From Phycisphaeraceae bacterium (GTDB taxonomy: Bacteria; Planctomycetota; Phycisphaerae; Phycisphaerales; Phycisphaeraceae): 7,339 bases of DNA. The stretch spans positions 1-7,339 of the forward strand of contig JADZET010000440.1 in NCBI GenBank assembly GCA_020850375.1, in the 5' to 3' direction. Position 1 is the stretch's first letter; the number at the start of each line of letters is the position of its first letter. Positions 1 through 5,891 of the stretch are shown here, one piece after another. The notes beneath the pieces are model-generated. The model was not told where the DNA came from. It did not search any database and was given only the letters and a program-made list of their open reading frames with translations. Position numbers and translations under genes: made by a program.

Positions 1-744
1 CACCCCCTGGCCGTGCAGGCGCACCTGCTCAAGGGCGACGCCAAGACCGCCCGCCGGGATTACTACAAGGCCCTGTTCGACTACGAGTACGTCATCCGCC
101 AGTACCCGGCCGCGGAGGAGTTCAACGTCGCCCTCGAGCGCGAGTACCGCATCGCTCAGCTCTTTGCCAGCGGCGTCAACCGCCGGTTCCTGGGCATGCC
201 CATCCTGCCGGCCACCGGCGAGGCGGAGGAGATCTTCATCCGCATCCAGGAGCGAGCCCCCGGAAGTGAATTGGGTGAAGAGGCGAGCCTGGCCTTGGCG
301 GACCTTTACTACAAGCAGGACGAGATGGCCAGCGCGGCCGACGGGTACGACCTGTTCCTGGTCAACTACCCGCACAGCCGCCACCGCGAGCGCGCGATGC
401 TCCGGCTGATCCAGTCGAACCTCAACCGATTCCGCGGCCCCGAGTTCGACCCGACGGGCCTGCTCAACGCTACGGCCACCATCAAGCGCTACCAGCAGGA
501 GTTCCCCGCCGCGGCCGAGAAGATCGACGCCCAGGCCCTGCTGGCCAAGATCGACCAGTCCGAGGCCAGGAAGCTTGCGATCCAGGCCGCCTGGTACGAC
601 CGACGAGGCGAGCCCGTCAGCGCCACCTATCTCCGTCAACGCCTGGTGACGGAGCACCCCGCCACGCCCAGCGCCCAGGCCGCTCTGACGAAACTCCCCG
701 CCCCGGCCGTACCGGCCCCGACGCCGGATGACGCCAAGCCCTGA
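1..744 (+). CDS. bamD: BamD-like outer-membrane assembly TPR protein (5' truncated)
   Basis: The reading frame is open from the first base of the window to a TGA at 742-744, so the N-terminus, including any signal peptide and lipobox, lies outside; 247 residues are visible. The protein is rich in helical TPR-like repeats. Typical pieces are DYEYVIRQYP near the left edge, YDLFLVNYPHSRHRERAMLR in the middle and a TIKRYQQEFP segment after it, which is the 'collect along, yP.S....A' pattern of the BamD/YfiO family. In that family the protein is an outer-membrane lipoprotein on the periplasmic face that works with BamA to insert beta-barrel proteins. The C-terminus is a Pro/Ala-rich tail (LPAPAVPAPTP) that is probably unstructured. 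The visible part alone matches the usual BamD length (about 245 residues), so the whole protein is longer than usual. The lptE-like gene follows directly, which fits an outer-membrane biogenesis operon. A general TPR or tol-pal system (YbgF-like) protein is the main alternative. Confidence 0.72.
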   Translation, partial: HPLAVQAHLLKGDAKTARRDYYKALFDYEYVIRQYPAAEEFNVALEREYRIAQLFASGVNRRFLGMPILPATGEAEEIFIRIQERAPGSELGEEASLALADLYYKQDEMASAADGYDLFLVNYPHSRHRERAMLRLIQSNLNRFRGPEFDPTGLLNATATIKRYQQEFPAAAEKIDAQALLAKIDQSEARKLAIQAAWYDRRGEPVSATYLRQRLVTEHPATPSAQAALTKLPAPAVPAPTPDDAKP

Positions 745-768
745 CGAACACGCCATGACCCGACGCCT

Positions 769-773
769 AGGGA
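769..773 (+). promoter_or_regulatory. Shine-Dalgarno AGGGA favouring the 779 start of the lptE-like gene
   Basis: AGGGA lies 5 nt before the ATG at 779. The two upstream in-frame ATGs (728, overlapping the end of the bamD-like gene by 17 nt, and 755) have no purine-rich site in front of them. This is the only sequence evidence that separates the three starts. It is a short, imperfect motif. Confidence 0.4.
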
Positions 774-804
774 CATCGATGCTCCGTGGTAATCGATTAC
801 GTCC
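771..804 (+). promoter_or_regulatory. possible hairpin over the lptE start region
   Basis: GGAC plus ATCGAT (771-780) can pair with ATCGAT (792-797) and GTCC (801-804). This gives a ten-pair stem with a 3-nt bulge (798-800) and an 11-nt loop. The stem would bury the ATG at 779 and part of the AGGGA site. The right arm overlaps a 12-bp perfect DNA palindrome, GTAATCGATTAC (789-800), which is AT-rich for this neighbourhood. Whether it acts at the RNA level, at the DNA level or not at all cannot be seen from sequence. Confidence 0.25.
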
Positions 805-1336
805 AGCCGCCGTCACCGACCATCGCCGGCGGCTCCACCGGTTTGCGGCCGTCGTGCTGCTGGCTGGGCTGGTCCTGCTTGTGGGCGCCTGCGGGTACCA
901 CACCAAGTCTCTCTACCCGGCCAACGTCCACACCGTGGCGGTGCCTATCTTCCAGAACCGCACGTTCTACCGAGGTGTCGAGTTCGACCTGACCGAAGCG
1001 GTCATCAAGGAGATCGAACGCCGCACGCCCTACAAGGTCGTGGCCTCGGACAAGGCCGACACGCTGCTGTCAGGGACGATCACCGAGGTGCAGCAGAACG
1101 TCCTGAGCCGGGCCGAGGCCGGGGGGCTGCCGCAGGAGATGCGCGTGACGCTGGTGGTGGACCTGGAGTGGACCGACATCCGACGGGGCGGCGTGCTGCG
1201 TTCACGGCAAGGCCTGAGCGAAGTTGGCCGATATATCCCGGCCAGGGCCGTCGGCCAGCCGTACACCACGGCCCAGCATGAGGCGGTCGAACGCATGGCC
1301 AGCCTGGTCGTATCCACCCTCCGCCAAGACTGGTAA
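779..1336 (+). CDS. lptE: LptE-like LPS-assembly outer-membrane lipoprotein
   Basis: With the ATG at 779 the product is 185 residues, close to E. coli LptE (about 193). It opens with an Arg-rich n-region, then a hydrophobic stretch FAAVVLLAGLVLLVGAC. The VGA-C lipobox has the lipidated Cys at residue 38 and is followed by GYH, matching the CGY start typical of mature LptE. Further family-like features are VHTVAVPIFQNRTFYRGVEF, the helix DLTEAVIKEIERRTPYKV, and then the alternating strands of an LptE-type alpha/beta fold. In known systems LptE plugs the LptD barrel and takes part in delivering LPS to the outer leaflet. In-frame ATGs at 728 and 755 would add 17 and 8 residues; 779 is preferred because it alone has a Shine-Dalgarno-like site and gives a compact signal peptide. 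The gene follows the BamD-like gene with almost no gap, so co-transcription or translational coupling is likely. The stop is TAA at 1334-1336. Confidence 0.8.
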   Translation: MLRGNRLRPAAVTDHRRRLHRFAAVVLLAGLVLLVGACGYHTKSLYPANVHTVAVPIFQNRTFYRGVEFDLTEAVIKEIERRTPYKVVASDKADTLLSGTITEVQQNVLSRAEAGGLPQEMRVTLVVDLEWTDIRRGGVLRSRQGLSEVGRYIPARAVGQPYTTAQHEAVERMASLVVSTLRQDW

Positions 1337-1381
1337 CCCCCCGGAAGTTGAACCCGGTTGTCTGGAAAGCAGACTTGGGGG
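1337..1381 (+). other. stem-loop just after the lptE-like gene (terminator-like, no T tract)
   Basis: Directly after the lptE stop, GTCTG (1360-1364) and CAGAC (1370-1374) form a perfect 5-bp hairpin with a GAAAG loop. C-run bases 1338-1342 can pair with the G-run 1377-1381 around it, leaving a large one-sided internal loop. No run of T follows, so this is not a standard intrinsic terminator. It may be a 3'-end stabilising or Rho-associated structure. The rest of the 185-nt gap before ftsH (to 1521) should hold the ftsH promoter. TAGAAT (1413-1418) and GATAAT (1460-1465) are -10-like, but neither has a good -35 at the right distance. Confidence 0.3.
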
Positions 1382-1521
1382 AAATCCACCGGCTCGGATG
1401 GTCGATGCGAGCTAGAATGATCCATTGGCGCCCGGCCGGCGTAAGACTCCCTGTTGTCCGATAATGCTCCGGTCGCGCCACGGGCCGTCGGCAGACTGAT
1501 CCGACCCCATAAGGACTCCCC

Positions 1522-3570
1522 ATGCCCGCAGACCAAACGCCCCATGACGACTCCGATCGCCCCGACGGCCAGAACCGTCGCGGGCGCGGCATCGGCCCTG
1601 GGCGCAACGGCCAGAACCCGATGTCCCGCAACCTCATGGGCCTGCTGCTGCTGGCCGTGCTGGCGATTGTCGTCTTCGGCCTGCTGGGCACCCCCCGAGG
1701 ACCGCAGCAGGTCTCGTGGGGTGAGTTCCTCAACCTGGCCAAGGCCAAGGCCTTCGACGGGCCCGTGACCATCGAGGACGCGCGGTTCGTCGCCACGATC
1801 AAGGAGGGTTGGGAAGGCCGGGAGCAAAAGCCGGCCGGCACCGACGTGGTCTACACCCCCTTCCCGCGCGAGTCGCTGGCGTATTACCTGACCAAGCTCG
1901 ACGGCGTGGTCGACACCAAGGCCAACCCGTCCTCCGGCCTGCTGCTGCAGTTGCTCGTCAGCTGGGGGCCGCTGCTGCTGGTGCTGGGGCTGATCTGGTT
2001 CTTCCTCTACCGCTCGCTGCGCAACGCCGGCGGCGGGGCGGGGATGCTCGGCAATTTCGGCCGGTCGCGCCATCGGATGATGACCAAGGAGCACTCGAAG
2101 ATCACCTTCGAGGACGTGGCGGGCATCGACGAGGCCAAGGAAGAGATCAGCGAGATCGTCGAGTTCCTCAAGAACCCCAAGAAGTTCCAGCGGCTCGGCG
2201 GGCGCGTGCCGCGCGGCGTGCTTCTGGTCGGCGACCCCGGCGTGGGCAAGACGCTGCTGGCCAAGGCCGTGGCCGGCGAGGCCGACGTGCCCTTCTTCTC
2301 CATCAGTGGGTCGGACTTCGTGGAGATGTTCGTGGGCGTGGGCGCCTCGCGCGTGCGCGACCTGTTCAAGCAGGCCAAGGACAACAGCCCCTGCATCATC
2401 TTCCTCGACGAGATCGACGCCGTGGGGCGACGGCGTGGCTCGGGATTCAGCTCCGGCGGGCATGATGAACGCGAGCAGACCCTCAACGCCATCCTCGTCG
2501 AGATGGATGGGTTTGAGAGCTCCGACCAGGTGATCGTCATGGCCGCGACCAACCGCTCGGACGTGCTGGACCCGGCGCTGACACGGCCGGGCCGGTTCGA
2601 CCGGCAGATCAGCGTGCCCCTGCCGGACCTGGCGGGGCGGATGGAGATCCTCCGCGTCCACAGCAAGAAGATCAAGATGTCGCCCCACACCGACCTCGAA
2701 CGCCTCGCCCGCGGCACGCCGATGTTCAGCGGGGCGGACCTGGCGGCGATCATCAACGAGGCCGCCATCGCCGCCACCCTCGCGGGCAAGGAGCACGTCG
2801 AGCAGGCCGACCTCGAGGAGGCCCGCGACAAGGTCAAGTGGGGCCGGGCCCGCACCAGCCACAAGATCGACGAGGACGAGAAGCGCGTCATCGCCTACCA
2901 CGAGGCGGGGCACGCCCTGGTCATGCTCCAGGACGGCAACTCCGAACCCCTGCACAAGGTCACCATCATCCCCCGCGGCACGGCCCTGGGTGTGACCTTC
3001 ATGCTGCCCGAGAAGGACCGCCACATCCATCAGCGCAAGCGGCTGCTCTCGCAGCTCCGCGTGACCTTCGGCGGGCGGATCGCGGAAGAAATGTTCTGCG
3101 GCGACATCTCCAGCGGGGCGGCCATGGACATCCGCCAGGCGACGAACATCGCCCGGGCCATGGTCACCCAGTTCGGCATGAGCGAGAAGCTCGGATTCCA
3201 GCTCCTGGGCACGGACGAGAGCCGCAACCCCTGGGAGCAGCCCGAGCGATCCTACTCCGACGAGACCGCCGCGATGATTGATCAGGAGGTCAAACGCCTG
3301 ATCGACCAGACCTACCAGGAGACGCGCGTGCTGCTAGAAACGCACCGTCAGCAGCTCGACGACCTGGCCCAGGCGCTGCTCCGCTACGAGACGCTCAACC
3401 GCGACGAGGTCGACCGCATCATGAAGGGGCAGCAGCTCAACAAGCCCACCGTCGGCGACCTGCTGCGGGCCGAGCAGGACAAGGCCAACAAGGGCCGGAC
3501 CGTTCAGCCCAAGAACACTCGCCTCGACGGCGACGCCCCGTCGGGCAACGTCATGCCCACGCCGGCGTGA
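1522..3570 (+). CDS. ftsH: ATP-dependent zinc metalloprotease FtsH
   Basis: FtsH is a complete 682-residue inner-membrane AAA+ protease that extracts and degrades damaged membrane proteins and selected regulators. A hydrophilic N-terminal extension of about 36 residues (Arg/Gly/Asp-rich) precedes TM1 (about 39-56). A periplasmic segment of about 80 residues and TM2 (about 139-163) follow. The AAA module has Walker A GDPGVGKT (237-244), pore motif MFVG (269-272), Walker B IIFLDE (292-297) and a second region of homology containing [19 protein letters not shown], with arginine fingers R355 and R358. The peptidase has HEAGH (460-464), and D536 in [12 protein letters not shown] is the expected third zinc ligand. 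A helical C-terminus ends in a variable tail. Length is close to the family norm (E. coli 644). An AAGGA Shine-Dalgarno at 1511-1515, 6 nt upstream, fixes the start. The Walker A loop reads GDPGVGKT rather than the usual GPPGTGKT, but the consensus GxxGxGKT is intact. All catalytic residues are present, so the enzyme should be active. Confidence 0.97.
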   Translation: MPADQTPHDDSDRPDGQNRRGRGIGPGRNGQNPMSRNLMGLLLLAVLAIVVFGLLGTPRGPQQVSWGEFLNLAKAKAFDGPVTIEDARFVATIKEGWEGREQKPAGTDVVYTPFPRESLAYYLTKLDGVVDTKANPSSGLLLQLLVSWGPLLLVLGLIWFFLYRSLRNAGGGAGMLGNFGRSRHRMMTKEHSKITFEDVAGIDEAKEEISEIVEFLKNPKKFQRLGGRVPRGVLLVGDPGVGKTLLAKAVAGEADVPFFSISGSDFVEMFVGVGASRVRDLFKQAKDNSPCIIFLDEIDAVGRRRGSGFSSGGHDEREQTLNAILVEMDGFESSDQVIVMAATNRSDVLDPALTRPGRFDRQISVPLPDLAGRMEILRVHSKKIKMSPHTDLERLARGTPMFSGADLAAIINEAAIAATLAGKEHVEQADLEEARDKVKWGRARTSHKIDEDEKRVIAYHEAGHALVMLQDGNSEPLHKVTIIPRGTALGVTFMLPEKDRHIHQRKRLLSQLRVTFGGRIAEEMFCGDISSGAAMDIRQATNIARAMVTQFGMSEKLGFQLLGTDESRNPWEQPERSYSDETAAMIDQEVKRLIDQTYQETRVLLETHRQQLDDLAQALLRYETLNRDEVDRIMKGQQLNKPTVGDLLRAEQDKANKGRTVQPKNTRLDGDAPSGNVMPTPA

Positions 3571-3600
3571 TCCGCCGCGTGGCTGCCATGCACGTATTTT

Positions 3601-3655
3601 CCCCAGTTTGACCCGGGAGATCCGTAGTCTCGTCATTTCCCTCCGGATCGTGGGG
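3601..3655 (+). other. nested stem-loop downstream of ftsH
   Basis: GATCCG (3619-3624) pairs with CGGATC (3644-3649) around a 19-nt loop, and CCCCA (3601-3605) pairs with TGGGG (3651-3655) outside it. The result is a two-part stem with an asymmetric internal loop. It lies 30 nt after the ftsH stop and is not followed by a T run, so it is not a standard intrinsic terminator. It could protect the ftsH 3' end or be part of a longer leader of the next gene. Confidence 0.3.
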
Positions 3656-3753
3656 TACTGTCGCGCAATTGTCAGAATATGCGCGGCGGGCTAAGGGCTT
3701 TTCTTGATGCGATATCCATAAAAGATGCTCTATTTTACTCCGAGGGGTATGAA

Positions 3754-3784
3754 AGGCGCTGCGCGGCGCTTGTTTTTTTGCGCC
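3754..3784 (+). terminator. terminator/antiterminator-like hairpins in the leader of the PEP-CTERM gene
   Basis: AGGCGC (3754-3759) can pair with GCGCTT (3766-3771), including one G-U, around a 6-nt loop. After one G there is a run of seven T (3773-3779), which is the layout of an intrinsic terminator. The right arm can instead pair forward: GGCGC (3765-3769) matches GCGCC (3780-3784) perfectly, placing the T run in a 10-nt loop. The two folds exclude each other. The element lies about 60 nt before the start codon of the next gene, so it could end ftsH read-through or act as an attenuator. The surrounding stretch 3700-3740 is AT-rich for this genome and may hold a promoter, but I found no convincing -35/-10 pair. 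Confidence 0.42.
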
Positions 3785-3830
3785 ACGTGCGTCGGTCATC
3801 ACACGTCGTGGGGGATCAACCACACCCGAA

Positions 3831-3836
3831 AAGGAG
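3831..3836 (+). promoter_or_regulatory. strong Shine-Dalgarno AAGGAG for the PEP-CTERM gene
   Basis: AAGGAG lies 7 nt before the ATG at 3844. It is the best ribosome-binding site in the window. It rules against an in-frame upstream ATG at 3679, whose extra 55 codons would run through the terminator-like hairpin and T run and would displace the signal peptide from the N-terminus. Confidence 0.85.
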
Positions 3837-3843
3837 AGTTCGC

Positions 3844-4875
3844 ATGAATGAACGTGATGTCGTACTGCGCCCAGGAACGACCCGCAGCCGCTCATGGGGG
3901 GCAGCCTGCATCCGCGCCGCGGCGGTGCTGGCGATCGCGGCCCTGGCGGCGGGACCGGCCCGGGCGAGCATCGTGGGCATCTCGGGCACGATGTCCAATT
4001 TCGACGTCTTTAACGAGACGGGCGTCAACGTCTACGGGGCTGAGCTCGAGATCGAGGGCGTCCACGCCAGCGAGGTAGAAAAAACCTACCCGTCGCACTT
4101 CGACAGCGTGATCGCCACCGAGTACACCAACGGCTCGACCTACGGCACCCGCTTCACCTTCACCGGCTACAACTTCGACCCGCCGAACACCTTCATCACC
4201 CCCACCGTCGGGCAGAACACCAACGGCCACTTCGCCGTGGACCTCAAGGGATGTGAGCACTTCGGCTTCTCCGTCTGGGTGCAGCCGACCGCCACGCGCT
4301 TCTTCTGGCTCGACGAGGCCTCGCAGCGCATCGGCACGTCGCCGCTGGGTGTTCCCAACCCGAGCTGGACCTACATCCCGCCTGCCGTGCCGGGCAATCC
4401 GCCGGTCATCCGGGCCATCGTCGAGGTCCCCGAGCCTGAGGACCCCGAGCCACAACTGCCCGACTCCATCTGGATGAAGGTCTATGTCACCGAGATCGAG
4501 CGTGAGGTCGAACTCGAGGAGCTGATGTCCGGCAACGACATCGTCCCCCAGGACAACATTGAGATCGAAACCGAATGGGAACTGCTCGAGGGCGGCGTCC
4601 AAGAGCCTGCGGACTTCGAGGTCGGCGACAACGTCGTATCCATCATTCACCGGTATGAGTTTTTCAAGTACATCGGCCCCACCAAAGCGGAAGACAACGC
4701 CCCGCTGTCGAGCTGGGACGGCATCGGCGATCCCCCGGCTGAGGAAATGGGCGAGTTCATCGCCGCCAACATGGTCGCGGTGAACTTTGAGATCCCCGAG
4801 CCGTCGAGTGCGGCCGTGCTCCTGGTTAGCCTGGGCGCGATGAGCCTGGCTGCCCGCCGCAGGTCAAACCACTGA
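3844..4875 (+). CDS. exported PEP-CTERM sorting-domain protein of unknown function
   Basis: The product is a 343-residue exported protein. The N-terminus has a basic n-region, a hydrophobic core (AAAVLAIAALAAG, about 25-37) and a likely signal peptidase I site after ARA (residue 41). The C-terminus is a standard PEP-CTERM signal: IPEPSS (317-322), a hydrophobic helix (about 323-337) and the basic cluster ARRRS. In known systems exosortase recognises PEP in the membrane and removes the tail; the proteins end up on the surface or in exopolysaccharide matrix. The 275-residue mature region is beta-rich and polar (for example GTRFTFTGYNFDPPNTFITP). A Pro/Glu-rich hinge VPEPEDPEPQLP (195-206) splits it from a strongly acidic second half (EIEREVELEEL and similar). 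I do not recognise a catalytic domain. The start at 3844 is set by the AAGGAG site. The gene appears monocistronic, with its own leader and a strong terminator. No exosortase gene is in the window, so one is expected elsewhere. Confidence 0.88.
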   Translation: MNERDVVLRPGTTRSRSWGAACIRAAAVLAIAALAAGPARASIVGISGTMSNFDVFNETGVNVYGAELEIEGVHASEVEKTYPSHFDSVIATEYTNGSTYGTRFTFTGYNFDPPNTFITPTVGQNTNGHFAVDLKGCEHFGFSVWVQPTATRFFWLDEASQRIGTSPLGVPNPSWTYIPPAVPGNPPVIRAIVEVPEPEDPEPQLPDSIWMKVYVTEIEREVELEELMSGNDIVPQDNIEIETEWELLEGGVQEPADFEVGDNVVSIIHRYEFFKYIGPTKAEDNAPLSSWDGIGDPPAEEMGEFIAANMVAVNFEIPEPSSAAVLLVSLGAMSLAARRRSNH

Positions 4876-4913
4876 CGACTCGTGTCATTGGCGACAGACC
4901 GACCCATCCTGGG

Positions 4914-4955
4914 ACGAGCCCTTACGCAGAGCGATAAGGGCTCGTTTTGTTCTTT
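4914..4955 (+). terminator. intrinsic terminator of the PEP-CTERM gene, overlapping the nnrD 3' end
   Basis: ACGAGCCCTTA (4914-4924) and TAAGGGCTCGT (4935-4945) form a perfect 11-bp stem with a 10-nt loop, followed by a T-rich tract (4945-4955, TTTTGTTCTTT). It begins 39 nt after the PEP-CTERM stop codon and should end that transcript efficiently. On the minus strand the same DNA encodes the last residues of NnrD, with the TAA stop at 4924-4922 inside one arm. There the hairpin is not followed by a T run, so it works as an intrinsic terminator mainly for plus-strand transcripts. Confidence 0.9.
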
Positions 4956-5851
4956 GCCGTAGCGGCAGCGGTCAGTAGATCCGCAAGCTCCACCGCACGC
5001 AGACCTGACGAACCGTTCGTCGCGGCCCAGAGGTCGCCGGCCTTGCCGTGCAGGCGGACGCCCAGGGCGGCGGCGTTGAACTCGTCGAGCCCCTGGGCGA
5101 GCAGAGCCGCGATCAGTCCCGTCAGGACGTCGCCGCTGCCCGCCGTGGCCAGGGCGGGGTTGCCCGTGTCGTTGACGTAGACACACCGGCCGTCGGTCAC
5201 GACGGTGCGGTGACCCTTGAGGGCCACGACCGCGCCGTACGCGCGGGCCAGCTTCACAGCCGCGGGGATGCGTTGTGACTCGTCCGTCGGGATCTCCGTG
5301 ATGCCCAGCGATGCGGCCAGGCGGGTGAACTCGCCGGGGTGCGGCGTCATGACGCCGTGAGGTTCAGCGTCCTGTTGCACATGCGAATGTTTGGCTTTCG
5401 CCAGATGATTCAGGCCGTCGGCGTCGAGCACGATCCGCCGCGTGCCGCGCTTGGCCCAGAGCGCCCGCGCCACCTCGCCCGCCTCGTCGGACGCGCCCAG
5501 GCCGGGGCCCACGGCCAAAACAGCCTTGCCCTGCGGGTCAGCCGCTTCGATAAGCGACACCGCGGCCGCAGGGTCAGCCTCCCAGTCCACGCAGATGCCC
5601 GTCGCCCCGGGCTCGATCACGATCGACCAGGGCAACACCCCCGGAAGGGTGGCGATCTTCACGAGGCCCGCGCCGCCCCGCAGTGCCCCGCGAGCGGCGA
5701 TGGCTGGGGCGCCGAGCATGGTCGAGCAGCCTCCCACCACGATCACCGTGCCGAAGGTCCCCTTGTGGGCGTCGGCGGGGCGTGCCGGCAGCCTGGTCAA
5801 ACCATCGGCCGTCACGCGCTCGAGTCCCGCCATCGTTTCTTTCGCGTTCAT
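4922..5851 (-). CDS. nnrD: ADP-dependent NAD(P)H-hydrate dehydratase
   Basis: The product is a 309-residue cytosolic enzyme of the ribokinase-like fold (YjeF C-terminal domain, CARKD family). In known members it dehydrates the S form of damaged NADHX/NADPHX back to NAD(P)H using ADP (EC 4.2.1.136). Family marks in order are KGTFGTVIVVGG (30-41), the helix MLGAPAIAARGALRGGAGLV, GPGLG (115-119), LDADGLNHLA (142-151), MTPHPGEFTRLA (168-179), ALKGHRTVV (210-218) and NDTGNPALATAGSGDVLTG (227-245). Asp241 of GSGD is the expected catalytic base. The N-terminal epimerase domain (NnrE) present in E. coli YjeF is absent, so this is the stand-alone dehydratase form. GAGGA (plus-strand TCCTC, 5856-5860) lies 4 nt before the ATG. 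The gene starts 40 nt after the end of the BshC-like gene on the same strand, so the two are probably co-transcribed. The stop codon lies inside the terminator hairpin of the convergent PEP-CTERM gene. Confidence 0.93.
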   Translation of the reverse strand: MNAKETMAGLERVTADGLTRLPARPADAHKGTFGTVIVVGGCSTMLGAPAIAARGALRGGAGLVKIATLPGVLPWSIVIEPGATGICVDWEADPAAAVSLIEAADPQGKAVLAVGPGLGASDEAGEVARALWAKRGTRRIVLDADGLNHLAKAKHSHVQQDAEPHGVMTPHPGEFTRLAASLGITEIPTDESQRIPAAVKLARAYGAVVALKGHRTVVTDGRCVYVNDTGNPALATAGSGDVLTGLIAALLAQGLDEFNAAALGVRLHGKAGDLWAATNGSSGLRAVELADLLTAAATAKNKTSPYRSA

Positions 5852-5891
5852 GGCTTCCTCGAACCGGAGAAGAGGCCCCAGGTGTTACGGC

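Noticed and set aside
1425..1465. TTGGCG and GATAAT as an ftsH promoter
   Set aside because: The hexamers are 29 nt apart, far from the usual 16-18 nt; no better-spaced pair was found in the gap.
1030..3030. Long open frame (666 codons) on the minus strand opposite lptE and ftsH
   Set aside because: It is antisense to the unmistakable ftsH gene and crosses the lptE-ftsH gap. Its His/Asp/Gly/Leu-rich translation has no motifs and is typical of the mirror frame in GC-rich genes.
3652..3674. Sigma-54-like GG-N10-GC (3653-3666) and a TTGTCA -35-like box (3669-3674)
   Set aside because: The sigma-54 candidate lacks the TT of the TTGC element, and the -35 box has no acceptable -10 at 16-18 nt.
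3679..3843. N-terminal extension of the PEP-CTERM gene from the ATG at 3679
   Set aside because: There is no ribosome-binding site, it crosses a terminator-like T run, and it would bury the signal peptide; the AAGGAG at 3831 clearly marks 3844 as the start.
3551..3895. Minus-strand 114-codon frame across the ftsH-PEP-CTERM gap
   Set aside because: It overlaps the ends of both flanking genes, runs antisense through the terminator-like leader and has no recognisable protein features.
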